DNA from: Dromiciops gliroides
Taxonomy: Eukaryota; Chordata; Mammalia; Microbiotheria; Microbiotheriidae
Reading direction: 5' to 3'
Length of the DNA: 64,000 bases
NCBI RefSeq assembly: GCF_019393635.1
Contig: NC_057863.1
Coordinates: forward strand, 644,029,306-644,093,305
Shown piece by piece: positions 32,616 to 43,889 of the stretch. The first letter of the stretch is position 1. Every line of letters begins with the position of its first letter. The translations under genes and the position numbers were made by a program. The notes under the pieces were generated by a model. That model was not told the origin of the DNA. It ran no database searches and saw only the letters and a list, made by a program, of their open reading frames with translations.

Positions 32616-32904
32616 AAATGTTTAATAAATTATTGTTGATTGATGAATCGTGAATAAAAAAGTTTAAGTGCTATAACTTAAGCTCATTTTCTCATATACA
32701 GTAAGTGCTTGATAACTGTTGTTGGATCGAATTAGCAACACTACCCCCCTCATCACTGCCACAAGGAGTATTGAGTGGATAGAGTGGTGACTTAGAATGA
32801 GGAAAACTTGGATTCAAAATCTGCCTCCAATATTTACTATCTATGGGACCATGGGAAAGTAATTTCTGAGTCTTGGTTTCTCCATATGGAAAAGGGGACA
32901 GTAA

Positions 32905-33055
32905 TAACCTTTAGTAACATGTATAACCTATATCAGATTGCTTACTATCTCAGGGAGGGGAGAGGGAAGAGAGGCAGAGAATTTGGAACTCAACATTTAA
33001 GAAAATTAATATTAGAAATTGTTTTTACACATAACTGGAGGAATGGAATATTATC
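32905..33055 (+). mobile_element. L1 LINE 3' terminal fragment
   Basis: GTATAACCTATATCAGATTGC, AATTTGGAACTCAACATTTAAG and AGAAATTGTTTTTACA in order. Confidence 0.75.
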
Positions 33056-33461
33056 TATTTACTATTTTGGCCCTTCTGCATTTGACTGTGAGGTTTTTAT
33101 GCCATAATACATGATCATTTTTGTGTAGGTGCCATGTACCACTGAGAAAAAGGTATATTCTTTCTTATTCCCATTCAGTTTTCTCCAGAGGTCTATCATG
33201 TTTAATTTTCCTAAAATTCTACTCACTTCCTTAAATTCTTTCTTATTTATTTTGTGGTTAGATTTATCTAGTTCTGAGAGGGGGAGGTTGAGGTGCCCCA
33301 CTAGTATAGTTTTGCTGTCTATTTCTTACTGTAACTCACTTAATTTTTTCTTTAAGAATATGGATGATATATGACTTGGTGCATATATTTTTAGTATTGA
33401 TATTATATCATTGTCTATGGTACCTTTTAGCAAGATGTAGTTTCCTTCCTTATCTCTCTCT

Positions 33462-33538
33462 CTTTTTTTTTTTAGTGAGGCAATTGGGGTTAAGTGACTT
33501 GCCCAGGGTCACACAGCTAGTAAGTGTTAAGTGTCTAA
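33462..33538 (-). mobile_element. short SINE, 5' truncated
   Basis: T-tail to TAAGTGTCTAAGG only; the SINE head is missing. Confidence 0.9.
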
Positions 33539-33582
33539 GGTGGGATTGCTTTGTCTGAGATAAGGATTGCTAACCCTGCTTT

Positions 33583-33721
33583 TTTTTTTTTTTTTTTGTG
33601 GGACAACGAGGGTTAAGCAAGTGCCCATCTAGTAAGTGTCAAGTGTCTGAGGCCGGATTTGAACTCAGGTCCTCCTGAATCCAGGGCCGGTGCTTTATCC
33701 ACTGTGCCACCTAGCTGCCCC
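33583..33721 (-). mobile_element. short SINE
   Basis: Deleted between GGTTAAG and CAAGTGCCCATCTAG. Flanks CCCTGCTTTTTT repeat on both sides. Confidence 0.92.
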
Positions 33722-33989
33722 CTGCTTTTTTTACTTCAGCTGAAGGGAAATTGAATATTATTTTTTAAATAAATGCATGTTGATTTAAAAAATGATAACT
33801 GCAGTATCTGCCTCATAGGGTTGATGATGTTTATGTAGGCACATATTTCTTGAGCTACTACCCCACTCCCCAATTCATACCTGTAGATAGCCTGGAGGAA
33901 TACCTACCCCAAGTTCTATATGTCCAAACTCTTATTAGTCACTTGACATTTCATAAACACACAGAATATATGATTAGCTCAGATTATTT

Positions 33990-34070
33990 CATTCTTTGTA
34001 TCTGTGTTCCTAACCTAATGCCTATCACAGAATAGGTGATTAATAAATTTATTTTTGTTGATTGATTGTT
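33990..34070 (+). repeat. L2 LINE 3' end
   Basis: TGTGTTCCTAACCTAATGCC, then AATAGGTGATTAATAAATTT. Confidence 0.5.
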
Positions 34071-34420
34071 CAAAGATGTTTATTGAAATAGCATAACATT
34101 ATAGTGATAAAATATCCCCCATCTTTCCAGCTCCCCACCATAGATCTGTAGTGTATTCCCCAGAGCTACACACTGTGTCAGTCCATGGGAAGAGTGGAAA
34201 CACACATGAATGAGTAGAGGCTCTCTAGCGAGTAGACAGGTAGAGATGCATACCCTTAGGGAACACCCAGCCTGGGCACCACAGGGGAAGTTCTCCTGCA
34301 GTTCCTTCTTGGTGCAGTGTCTCTACTAGGCATTTAGCTCTGCTGGAGTATCTAGGCTTTTTGCCTCTGGAGTTCTGTGCCTCCTAGCAGATGAAAAGCT
34401 TTGCTGAAAGATCTCTGTGA

Positions 34421-34566
34421 GGGGCATCTGGGTGGCACAGTGGATAGAGCACCAGCCCTGGATTCAGGAGGACCTGAGTTCAAATCTGGCCTCAGACACT
34501 TGACACTTACTAGCTGTGTGACTCTGGGCAAGTCACTTAACCCCAATTGCCTCACCAAAAAAAAAG
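34421..34566 (+). mobile_element. short SINE
   Basis: Full-length. Flanks AAAGATCTCTGTG and AAAGATCTTCTCTGTGG are a near TSD. Confidence 0.94.
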
Positions 34567-34709
34567 ATCTTCTCTGTGGCTGATGAGTGATTGAAAGAGA
34601 GAAATCCTCTCCCCAAGAAGAGGCCAGGAGTGATTTCCTCTCAAGAGCTGGCTTCTTCCATAGCTGGCTTACTTCACTGCTGCTGTAGATAGTCACACTC
34701 CACAGGGCA

Positions 34710-34808
34710 GTCTCTTACCATGACTAACTCTCAAACTGCACCTTAAACCCCCAAACCATGAGGCCATTTTGATCCTCTTCAAGCATGAAGGACAAGCAAC
34801 AACAAGAA
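34710..34808 (+). mobile_element. RTE LINE 3' UTR fragment
   Basis: GGCCATTTTGATCCTCTTCAAGC followed by GAAGGACAAGCAACAACAA, matching the 3' end of the RTE at 51770-51826. Confidence 0.6.
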
Positions 34809-34959
34809 GATGTATTGCTGTTTAAAGGATCAGCAGGAGCCTTGGGCCGGACAATGGCTACCTCCCCTCCAGTTCTACAAAGTCTTCTTGAAGAACTTTA
34901 GACTTTACCAAGAGACAGCAAAACTTAAGCACTTTTTTATGCTTTGGGGGCAGTCTTAA

Positions 34960-35040
34960 CCCCTCCTAAGCACCAACATAGCATAGCGCTTGGCACATAG
35001 TAGGTACTTAATAAATAAATGCTAACTGACTGACTCCTTG
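34960..35040 (+). repeat. L2 LINE 3' end
   Basis: GCGCTTGGCACATAGTAGGTAC and TTAATAAATAAATGC. Confidence 0.6.
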
Positions 35041-35084
35041 TCTTTCTTACCTACCCCTTAAGATTCTATAAGGGAGAAAGAGGG

Positions 35085-35300
35085 AAGGAAACAAGCAGTC
35101 ATTTAGTGCCTGTCATGTGGCGGGCACAGTGCTGAGCACGTTACAAATATTATCTCATTTGACCCTCATTACAACCCTGGGAGGTAGGTGCTGTTATTCT
35201 CCTCCCCCCATTTTACAGCTGAGGAAACTGTAGGCAGAGAGAGGTTTAGTGGCTTGCCCAAATCAAGGGGGAGAGTGGCAATCAATTGCTCAGGGGTACA
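35085..35300 (-). repeat. old LINE-type plus MIR-like fragment
   Basis: TGTGGCGGGCACAGTGCTGAGC, TTTACAGCTGAGGAAACTG and TGGCTTGCCCAAATCA. Confidence 0.5.
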
Positions 35301-35312
35301 GTCATTAAAGGG

Positions 35313-35564
35313 CAGCTAGGTGGCACCACAGTGTACAAAGCACCAGGTCTAGAGTCAGGAGGACTTCTCTTCCTGAATTCAAATCTTGTCTCAGACACTT
35401 ACTAAGGGTGTGACCCTGGGCAAGTCACTTCACCCTGTTTGCTTCAGTTTCCTCATCTGCAAAATGAGCTGGAGAAGGAAATGATAAACCGATCCAGTAT
35501 CTTTGGCAAGAAAACTCCAGATGTGGTCATGAGGAGTCAGCCATGGCTGAAAAACAACTGAACA
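35313..35564 (+). mobile_element. long SINE
   Basis: Complete: GGGCAGCTAGGTGGCACC through TCATCTGCAAAATGAGCTGG to GGCTGAAAAACAACTGAAC. Confidence 0.9.
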
Positions 35565-35710
35565 GGGGCAGCTAGATGGCGCAGTGGATAGAGCACTGGC
35601 CCTGGATTCAGGAGGACCTGAGTTCAAATCCAGCCTCAGACATTTGACACTTACTAGCTGTGTGACCCTGGGCAAGTTACTTAACCCCCATTGCCTGCAA
35701 AAACAAAAAC
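35565..35710 (+). mobile_element. short SINE in the tail of a long SINE
   Basis: Full-length. TSD AAAAACAACTGA(A/G)CA duplicates the long SINE's own 3' end. Confidence 0.95.
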
Positions 35711-36094
35711 AAAAAACAACTGAGCAACAAAAATCCATATGTAAAATGTTTTGCAAATCTTAAAAGACTATATAAATGACAAATTATTATTACTGTTCTT
35801 AAAGATACTGTGCCCTTTCCACCTGCTTCCATAAAATTGATCCTTTTTGCAGTATTGGCACCAGCACCAAAAAACAGCATCTCAGAGTTTTTAATAAAGG
35901 GATTCTTTTCTCCATGAAATTCTGAAGGTTTCATATGTGTGTAGTGCTTGGTTCCACAAAGTATCTATTAAGTGTATATTATGCAACAAACCCTGTGCTA
36001 TACTCTGGGGTTTCAAAAATTGAAATGAAACAGTTCCTACCTTCAGGAAATTTACATTAGATTGGAGAAAAGAACATCTGCACATGGATGGAAG

Positions 36095-36165
36095 TGGTGT
36101 GTGTCTGTGTGTGTGTTTGTGTGTGTCTGTGTGTCTGTGTGTCTGTGTGTGTCTGTGAGAGTGTG
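36095..36165. repeat. (GT)n/(GTCT)n simple repeat
   Basis: GTGTCTGTGTGT units. A pure (GT)n continues at 36320-36373 after a SINE, so the SINE entered a GT array. Confidence 0.92.
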
Positions 36166-36167
36166 GG

Positions 36168-36317
36168 GGGGGCAGCTAGGTGGCACAGTGGATAGAGCAC
36201 TGGCCCTGGATTCAGAGGTACCTGAGTTCAAATCCAGCTTCAGACACTTGACACTTACTAGCTGTGTGACCCTGGGCAAGTCACTTAACCCCAATTGCCT
36301 TGCCAAAAAAAAAAAAA
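36168..36317 (+). mobile_element. short SINE inside a GT array
   Basis: Full-length. GAGTGTG repeats on both sides. Confidence 0.94.
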
Positions 36318-36429
36318 GGGAGTGTGTGTGTGTGTGTGTGAATGTATATGTGTGAAAGTGTGTGTGTGTTTGAGAGAGAGAGATCCAAGGAAGTTCTGCA
36401 GGAGATGGCATGTGAGCTAAAATCTAAAG

Positions 36430-36780
36430 GGTCCTAAGGATTCCAAGAGTCAGGAATAAAGAGGGGATGTATCCCAGTTATGGAGGAGGTACTAACAAAG
36501 GCACCAGGAAGCAAGGGATTCAGTCTCTTGTGTGAGGAACAGCAGATAGACCAGTTTGGTGACAGAGAGTAATGTGCAATAATCCTGAAAGGATGAGCCA
36601 AATGGTCAAGGGCTTTGAATGCCAAATAAAGGCATTTATAGTTTTTCCTAGAAATAACACAAAGGTAAATTTGACAAGACTTGGTCACTGACTGGATCAG
36701 AGGGAGGAGGGAAACTGAGGAGATAAGAATGACTATGAGGTGGAGAACAAGGGTAACCGGAAGAATCGAAGTGCCCTCTA
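36430..36780 (+). repeat. unassigned ancient interspersed repeat
   Basis: GGGCTTTGAATGCCAAATAAAGG followed by CTGGATCAGAGGGAGG. Parallel to 42650-42840. Confidence 0.45.
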
Positions 36781-36793
36781 CAGAAACAGGGCG

Positions 36794-36958
36794 GGGGCAG
36801 CTAGGTGGTGCAGTGGATAGAGCACCGGCCCTGGAGTCAGGAGTACCTGAGTTCAAATCCGGCTTCAGACACTTAACACTTACTAGCTGTGACCCTGAGA
36901 AAGTCACTTAACCCCAATTGCCTCACTAAAAAATAAATAAATAAAAAGATCCAGTTCA
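36794..36958 (+). mobile_element. short SINE
   Basis: Full-length with minor loss (GCTGTGACCCTGAG). TSD AGAAACAGGGCG at 36782-36793 and 36959-36970, with about 10 bp of non-tail DNA before the right copy. Confidence 0.94.
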
Positions 36959-36974
36959 AGAAACAGGGCGCTTT

Positions 36975-37300
36975 GGAAGAGAGGCGAGTTTAAAGCGGGG
37001 AAGACAAGAATCTGTTTTGGACATATGACATTGTATGATATTGTGTGAGCAGTGCTTCTCAGATACAGTTAGGGACATTCTCATCCCTCTTGGATACTGG
37101 CTTATCTCCTGTTTTGATTCTCTCTTTGTCTCCAGGTTCAAAGGTAGTCCAGAGTAAATCACCGAAGTTATAGAAATTCTCTAATAGGCTTGCCCCTACT
37201 CAAGCATAAAATTGGCAAAATCCTTTCTCCCATTGGCTGGCTTCCCCTCTCTTAATCTTGAATCTTGAATTTATGGGCTTGGAAAAAAATTACTGTTAAT
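36975..37300. other. unassigned stretch
   Basis: Nothing recognised on either strand. Confidence 0.4.
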
Positions 37301-37318
37301 GCCATAGGATTTATTATT

Positions 37319-37490
37319 TATTTTATTTTATTTAGTTATTTATTTAGTTTTTTTGCAGGGCAATGGGGGTTAAGTGACTTGCCCAGAGTCACACAGCTAG
37401 TAAGTGTCAAGTGTCTGAGGCTGGATTTGAACTCAGGTCCTCCTGAATCCAGGGCTGGTGCTTTATCCACTGCACCACCTACCTGCCCCT
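37319..37490 (-). mobile_element. short SINE
   Basis: Full-length; (TTTA)n-type tail. TSD CAT(A/G)GGATTTATTATT at about 37303-37318 and 37491-37506. Confidence 0.95.
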
Positions 37491-37573
37491 CATGGGATTT
37501 ATTATTAGGATCAAGTAACATAGGCATGCAGATAACCATTTAAGAAAGATATAAGAAGCTGTGATGAGACTTA

Positions 37574-37737
37574 TTTTATCTTATTTTATTTTATTTTTTT
37601 GGTGAGGCAATTGGGGTTAAGTGACTTGCCTAGGGTCACACAGCTAGTAAGTGTTAAGTGTCTGAGGCCGGATTTGAACCCAGGTCCTCCTGACTCCAGG
37701 GCCCGTGCTCTATCCACTGAGCCACCCAGCCGCCCCC
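37574..37737 (-). mobile_element. short SINE
   Basis: Full-length; TTTTA-rich tail. TSD TGTGATGAGACTTA at 37560-37573 and 37738-37751. Confidence 0.96.
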
Positions 37738-38155
37738 TGTGATGAGACTTAGAGGCACCTCTTTCCCCCCTTCTCGATTCTGCTCCTGGTTGGTCTAGGA
37801 GGTAGGAGGAGATTACTGAAGAAAGGAATTGAGATTTAAACTGGAAGGAAACCTTGCCAAGCACTGTACTCTGAGAAAAGCCAGGGAAGAAAGAAGTTGT
37901 TGACTAGACTTCATTGATACCAATCGCCACAACTGCCAGACTGGCTTGGCTTGGGCACTAGTCTGCTGCTGCCCCACCTCCCCTTCTCTCCTTTGAATGT
38001 CCAGTCTACACTTTCATCTGATTACATCTTGCTCTAACTGCTCGACTTCCAAAAACTCAGACTGAAGTCCTGTCATCAAAGTTACAGAACACTGCCCCCC
38101 CACAAAAACCCCCAAACAAACAGACCTCTCCCTGCTGCTCAAGAATAGTCAAACC

Positions 38156-38332
38156 CAGTGGTGTCAAATTCAAATAGAAATTTATTCTTGCTGGCTATAT
38201 ATTGACTTAGGAAACCACAAATTAACATTATCTATGTTTTATGGTATTTTCATTTATTTTGTTAAACATTTCCCAAATATATTTTCATCTGGTTCATGCC
38301 ACAATGGGCAGTTCTGTGGGCCACCTTTGGTC
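38156..38332. mobile_element. probable non-autonomous hAT-type DNA transposon
   Basis: Left end CAGTGGTGTCAAATTC, middle TTGACTTAGGAAACCACAAATTAAC, right part GGTTCATGCCACAATGGGC and GTGGGCCACC. It resembles a widespread mammalian hAT-derived repeat as I remember it. The right terminus is degraded. Confidence 0.5.
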
Positions 38333-38980
38333 TAGCCCAAAGATCATCTACCATCACAGAAAGGTCTCCTAAAGTCTCCATAATCCTGGGTCTCAGTCAC
38401 CTGGGGCTGACAGACATATGGAGTTTGGTTTGTCTAAGGAAAATCCAGTTCAGAATGTACAATGGGCAGAAGAAGAAGCAGGACCAGAGCTCAGAAGAGA
38501 AAGCAGGGCCAGGGTCATCTGAATAGAGATGATAATTGAAAGCATTCCTAACTCCAACAGTTGTCCAAAAGTAAAACACTCACTGGAGTTCTTTAAATAG
38601 TGGCTGGATCAGAAATTCTCAAATGTCTTATTGTGGAGATCCCTTTTAGGCATGGGTTAGACTAGATAGTTGTTGAGGTCTCTAGCAACCCTCAGATTCT
38701 GTGATTCTGGGCACCCATGGGAGCTGCTGGGATCACCAAGGCAGATGGAAGAGAAGACATCCAGGAGAGAACCTTAGGGTACACCAACAATTAGAGGATA
38801 AGGCATGAAAGATGACCCAGCAAAGGAGACTCATAAGAAGCAATTGGTCAGGTAGGAGAACCAGGAAAGGGTAGTATCACAAAAACCCAGAGAGGAGACA
38901 GCACCCAGGAAAGGGTGACCAAAAGAGTCAATAAAGGTATCAGAAAGGTTGAGAAGAATGAGGACTGAGAAGAGGCCACT

Positions 38981-39120
38981 GCGGGGTAGCTAGGTGGCGC
39001 AGTAGATAATACACCAGCCCTGGATTCAGGAGGACCTGAGTTCAAATCTAGCCTCAGACACTTGACACTTACTAGTTGTGTGACCCTGGGCAAGTCACTT
39101 AAGCCCAATTGCCTCATAGG

Positions 39121-39180
<60 letters not shown>
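38981..39180 (+). mobile_element. short SINE with (AG)n tail
   Basis: Full-length with a GAAA to (AG)25 tail. TSD GAGAAGAGGCCACT at 38967-38980 and 39181-39194. Confidence 0.95.

Positions 39181-39183
<3 letters not shown>
39134..39183. repeat. (AG)25 microsatellite
   Basis: Pure AG run at the SINE tail. Confidence 0.95.
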
Positions 39184-39189
<6 letters not shown>

Positions 39190-39469
39190 CCACTGGACTT
39201 GGAAGATATGAGATTATTGGTAACTTTGAAGAAAGTGGTTTGAATTGAGGGAGGAAGTTGGAAACCTGATTCCAAAGGACAGTGAAGAAAGGAAATAGAG
39301 CCAATAGGATAAAAATTTGGCAGTGAAAGTGAAGAGAGATTTAGATTGAGGGAATATCATTTCAAATGAAAGCTTTTTAAGGATGACAGAGACTTGGTGA
39401 ATGTCTTTGTTGGCAGTAAGGAAGGGACTAGTAGATAAGAAGCTATTGAAGATTAGAGAGAAAGGAGGA

Positions 39470-39600
39470 TCATGGGATCCTAGATTTAGAGCTAAAATGG
39501 ATCTTAAAGGTTATACAGACCAACCCCCTCATTTTGCAGATGAGGACACTAAGTCTCAGAGGCTGTGTGACTTGCAGAGCGTCACATAGCTAAAAAGTAT
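39470..39600 (-). repeat. MIR fragment
   Basis: TTTTGCAGATGAGGACACTAAG and GGCTGTGTGACTTGCAGAGC. Confidence 0.6.
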
Positions 39601-39604
39601 CTCA

Positions 39605-39780
39605 GGGGGCAGCTAGGTGGTGCAGTGGCTAAAGCACCAGCCCTGGATTCAGGAGGACCTGAGTTCAAATCCAGCCTCAGACACTTGACACTTACTAACT
39701 GTGTGACCTTGAGCAAATCACTTAACCCTTGTTTCCCCGGAAAAAAAAAAAACAAAAACAAACAAAACCAAAACAAAACA
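39605..39780 (+). mobile_element. short SINE
   Basis: Full-length; AACAAAAC-rich tail. No clean TSD seen. Confidence 0.92.
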
Positions 39781-40139
39781 GGTCCTCCCGACTCCAGCAC
39801 TTTATTCACTATACCATGTTGCCTGTCCAAGACCTTATGATGGGAGTGGATGGGATCAAGTGTACAAGTAGAGGAGCTGATTGGCTTTCACCAAGAGAAA
39901 AGCAAAATCTTCATCTTCCTCAGAGACTGGAGTGAAGGTGAGAAGAGGGAATGATATCAAGGTTTTGAGATGCAGAGCAGAGGCAAAGGAGATGAATAGA
40001 GAATGTCCTTTATATATTTTTTTCAGTCAGTATGAGGTAAGGTCCTCTGCTAAGAAGGAGGAGGTAAAATCTGTGTTTTGAGAATAATAATCTGGCAGCT
40101 CTGTGAAGGATGGATTAGAGAGGGGAGGGACCGTAAACA

Positions 40140-40640
40140 AGGAGGCCCCTGCTCCTCTACCCTCCTGTCTCCTCTGTGACCTTGTTCTATCAATCATCCC
40201 TGCTCTCTCATCTTTAATTTCTCTTTATCTACTGGTTCCCTCCCTGCTGCCAATAGGCAGACTCAGATCTCCCCAATTCTAAAAAAAAAACAAACCAAGA
40301 CAAAAAACTCTCTTGTCCCCTCAAGCTATTCCTCTTCCTCTGGCTTCCCATTTCTGCTAAGCTCCTAGAATGAAATAATTAAAATACACTTGAATGCCTC
40401 TACTTCTTCATGAGCCACTCACTCATTGAACCTCTTTCTTGTACTCTGGCTTCTGTCACTGACTTTACTGAAGCACCTCTCTCTGAGGCAACCAAAATAC
40501 CTCTCTGTTAGGAGGCTACCCATTTCATCTCAGGGCTCTCTCTCCTTGACCCTTCTGCAGCCCTGGGCTGCCTTACCTTTCTCTGATATTATTGTCTCTC
40601 CTGTAGTCTTGGCTCTTTCTCTGATCTCCATTGTGGCATC
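40140..40640 (+). repeat. L2-type LINE ORF fragment
   Basis: CCCCTCAAGCTATTCCTCTTCC, TTCTGCTAAGCTCCTAGAATG and CTTCTGTCACTGACTTTACTG. The 128-codon frame at 40426 is decayed L2 (LTLLQPWAALPFSDII) running into another repeat. Confidence 0.6.
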
Positions 40641-40659
40641 AATTCAAATAAAGTCAACA

Positions 40660-40840
40660 AAGCACTATTTGAAAATATTTATTATTAATGATAACAACAG
40701 CAAGCATTTTTATAATGCTTTAAGGTTTGCAAAGTACTTTACAAATAGTATCTCATTTTATCCTCACAACAACCATGGGAGAAAGGTGCTATTATTATCT
40801 TTCAGAAGATGAAACAGAGGCAGAGAGGTTAAGATGATCA
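40660..40840 (-). repeat. MIR/old SINE fragment
   Basis: TTAAGGTTTGCAAAGTACTTTAC, CTCATTTTATCCTCACAAC and GATGAAACAGAGGCAGAGAGG. Confidence 0.6.
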
Positions 40841-41136
40841 CATATTTTATATTTATATCAACTTCATTTTTCAATATAGTCTTCCCCTCCTCCCCACCCA
40901 GAGAGCCACCCTCTGAAACAAAGAATAAAAAGAAACTGGGAGAAAAATAGTTTGGCAAAATAACCCAACAGCATCAACTGATTTCAACATTATTTACTCT
41001 TCCCGGGAGGTCTGTTTCCTCATCCTTTCCTCCCAGCCAAGCTTGGTCATTCTAATTACACGGCTTTCCGTTTATTGGTCATTGTTTCCAATTACACTCT
41101 TGTAGTTATTGTTATGTTGTTTTTCTGGCTCTGTTT

Positions 41137-41296
41137 CTTTTTTTTTTCTTTTTTTTTTTTTTGTGGGGCAGTGAGGGTTAAGTGACTTGCCCAGGGTCAC
41201 ACAGCTAGTAAGTGCCAAGTATCTGAGGTCATATTTGAACTCAGGTCCTCCTAAATGCAGGGCCAGTGCTTTATCCATGGTGCCACCTAGCTGCCC
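41137..41296 (-). mobile_element. short SINE
   Basis: Full-length; long C/T tail. TSD TTCT(G/A)GCTCTGTTT at 41123-41136 and 41297-41310. Confidence 0.95.
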
Positions 41297-41319
41297 TTCT
41301 AGCTCTGTTTAATTTTATT

Positions 41320-41500
41320 CTCAGCAAGCATTCATTAAGTACCTACTTAATGCACAGCCCTGAAGATACAAAGGCAAAAACCAAAACAGTCTCTGATCTC
41401 AGGGAATTCATATTTTATGGAGGGGATATAACCATCAATCCAAGGTCTCTGCAGTACTATGTTAGATACAATGGTAGCAACATAGACAAATGTGAACAAG
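41320..41500 (+). repeat. old LINE-type fragment
   Basis: AAGCATTCATTAAGTACC, GATACAAAGGCAAAAACC and TCTGATCTCAGGGAATTC. Its continuation lies past the SINE at 41655-41700. Confidence 0.5.
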
Positions 41501-41654
41501 GGGCAGCTAGGTAGCGCCATGGCTAGAGCACTGGCCCTGGAATCAGGAGGATCTGAGTTCAAATCCCACCTCGGACACTTGACACTTACTAGCTGTGTGA
41601 CCCTGGGCAAGTCAGTTAACCCTCATTGCCCTGCAAAAAAAAAAAAAAAAAAAA
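41500..41654 (+). mobile_element. short SINE
   Basis: Full-length, A19 tail. Flanks TGTGAACA and AGTGAACA. Confidence 0.95.
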
Positions 41655-41759
41655 GTGAACAGAGCCTGGCCTCAGGGAGCTTACATTCTATCAGGGGAAA
41701 CACAGTGTTTGTGCCTTCCTCCTCTATCTGCTGGACATTGGGTCACTTCCTATAGGCTA

Positions 41760-42080
41760 CATGACTCAGTGTTGACAGTTTAAAAGGAGTGATCTGACTG
41801 GTCGTCTCTTCCTTCTTGCCTCTGAAACATGTGACAAGTAACCTTGGATTTTGTGTGGTGCCCTTTGCTCACCCCAGCAGAAATGTCAAACTGTTCAGAC
41901 CTGACAGCTGGAGCAGGCATTGGCCTAGATGCGCTTGAGATTTTAAGATTAGAATTCAAGGCTCTTGCTTCTGCTTTTTTTTTTTTAATTTATTTCCTTG
42001 TGAATAGGTGACTTAAACGGCGATGATCCCATTTATGGGTGTTTTTCAGCCTTGGAGGTAACCTTGAGAGTTTGAGAGGT
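41760..42080. other. unassigned stretch
   Basis: No repeat recognised. A T10 run lies at 41978-41987. Confidence 0.4.
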
Positions 42081-42089
42081 TAGGAGTCT

Positions 42090-42890
42090 CTTAGTCTCCC
42101 CAGTGGGTGCTGGGTATACCATGGGAGATGAAAAAAATCAGTCCCTGCCCTCAAAGAGTTTATAATCTAATGGAGACAATATGGAAACAAATATATACAA
42201 AGCAAGCTATTTACAGGATAAAAGGAGATAATAGAGGGAAGGTACTAGAAAGAGAAGGTAGGGAAGGCTTTCAGGAGAAACTGGAACTTAAAGGAAACAG
42301 GGAGGTAGATAACCAGGGAGGTAGATAGTTGGAGTGGAGGAGAAAGAGAATCACAGGCGGGGTAGCTAGGTGGCTCAGTGGATAAAGCACTGGTTCTGGA
42401 TTCAGGAGGACCTGAGTTCAAATCCAGCCTCAGGCACTTGACACTAGTTGTGTGACCCTGGGCAAGTCACTTTAACCCTCATTGTCCCACCAAAAGAAAA
42501 ACAAAAACAAAGAAAGAAAGAGAATCACAGGCATGGAAGACAATCAGAGAAGATGCCCAGAGCCTAGAGATGCTGAGTCTTGTTCATGAAACAGCCAAAA
42601 GGTTAGTGTCACTAGATTAAGGAGTATGTGGCAGGGAGTAAGTTGTAAGATTGGAAAGTTAGGAGGAGAAGGTTATAGAGGGCTTTGGATGCCAAAAGGA
42701 GGATTTTGTATTTGAGCCTAGAGGTAATAATAGAGAGCCGAGGGCAACATGATGGGACTTAAGCTTCAGGAAAATCATTTTGGTGGCTGAATGGTGGATG
42801 GATTGGAGTGGGGAGAGACTTGAGGCAGGCAGAGTCCCCTTTCACCATCAGGTTTTATAATAGTCCTGAGAGAAATTATTATTTTAATAT
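42090..42890 (+). repeat. long unassigned ancient interspersed repeat
   Basis: Order: AGTCCCTGCCCTCAAAGAG, TATAATCTAATGGAGAC, GGAAGGCTTTCAGGAGAAAC, GAGGGCTTTGGATGCCAAAAGG, then TGGTGGATGGATTGGAGTGG. This text recurs in mammalian genomes. A SINE interrupts at 42359. Confidence 0.55.
42359..42516 (+). mobile_element. short SINE
   Basis: Full-length except for the lost CTTACT. TSD AAAGAGAATCACAGGC at 42343-42358 and 42517-42532. Confidence 0.96.
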
Positions 42891-42897
42891 TATATGA

Positions 42898-43051
42898 GGG
42901 CGCAGCTAGGTGGCGCAGTGGGTAAAGCACCAGCCCTGGATTCAGGAAGACCTGAGTTCAAATCCCACCTCAGACACTTGACACTTACTAGCTGTGTGAC
43001 CCTGGGCAAGTCACTTAACCCCCATTGCCCCACCCCCCCAATTTTTTTTTA
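42898..43051 (+). mobile_element. short SINE
   Basis: Full-length. TSD ATTTTAATATTA(T/C)ATGA at 42881-42897 and 43052-43068. Confidence 0.96.
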
Positions 43052-43079
43052 ATTTTAATATTACATGAATAACAAATTA

Positions 43080-43880
43080 TTAATTTGGGATTCAGGCTTT
43101 TCTCCTTCATTTCCTCATTTCAGTTCCAGCCCCTGTAAAAAGTCAGTCTCTGAAGGACATGGCTGCTTAGTGAGAATGTCCCGGCTCTTAAGGTATATGC
43201 TCTTCAATCTTGGGGCACCCAACTAGGAGACCTTAATTCTGTTTCAATTGTAAACAGAATCCAGTCTAGGGGAGTTCTTACCCAGAGGAAGTGAGCCCTT
43301 GTCTTTGTTCCCCTCCATTAGAATTGAGGGTGACCCAACTCATGAAGGAGAAAACCAACCAGAGTGGTCTGGGTAGTAATGGATTCCCTTGTCCAGATTG
43401 CTAATGGAGGCTAAGTCTCATGATCAAGCCGTGTTCTTGGAAGGAAGACCTGAAGACTTCTAGTCCCCTTCCTCATTAAATGTTCACCAATCAGGTTTAA
43501 CTTTCAGTTGTCAAGAAAATTCCCTTACAAAGATTATTTAAAGCTTTCAGGGTCCCAGTGTCTTTTGTCTTTGGTTGCTGAGAGAACCCACTGACCAGCA
43601 TTTATTGATTATTAGATAGCCTAATTAAAAAATTGATTATTAATTACCCAGAAACTCTCTCAGGGTTTCTCACTAGTCTCAGTCCATTTGTGAGTTACAT
43701 TCCAAATATCAATTTGACCAATTGCCAATTGACATAAAGTAGCTCTGGGAAAGGGACATTAAATGAAAAGATATAGTAAGACTCAATGAAAAGATATAGA
43801 AAGACCCAAAACAAAATAACCTCAGAAACTGCTGCCTCCTCTCTTTTCCCACCTCTGTCCCTGGGGGAGAGTGGGCTCAA
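43080..43880. other. unassigned stretch
   Basis: Some LTR-like text (TTTAAAGC box at 43537, GAGAACCCACTGACC at 43580), but no paired TG...CA ends with a TSD. No gene recognised. Confidence 0.4.
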
Positions 43881-43889
43881 AATGAAAGT

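Larger units (their letters stand above)
33060..33765 (-). mobile_element. L1 LINE ORF2 endonuclease fragment, minus strand
   Basis: On the minus strand from 33350 the frame reads GHLNLPLSELDKSN and KEYTFFSVVHGTYTK, the L1 endonuclease C-terminal part (usual GDFN..SLDR and YTFFS..H.TYS). Asp and Phe of GDFN are changed to His and Leu. Two SINEs split its upstream part. Confidence 0.75.
38700..39330 (-). repeat. unassigned ancient interspersed repeat
   Basis: AGAACCTTAGGGTACACC, AAAGGGTGACCAAAAGAGTC and, beyond a SINE, AGAAAGTGGTTTGAATTG. Same broad group as 42090-42890; orientation uncertain. Confidence 0.4.

Noticed and set aside
32905..33765. L1 5' inversion (twin priming) joining a plus 3' end to a minus ORF2 piece
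   Set aside because: In twin priming the inverted part lies on the 5' side of the sense 3' end. Here the order is reversed, so two separate fragments are more likely.
43135..43700. Solo LTR candidate (TGTAAAAAGTC ... GTGAGTTACA)
   Set aside because: No matching 4-6 bp target duplication and no polyadenylation signal at the expected place.
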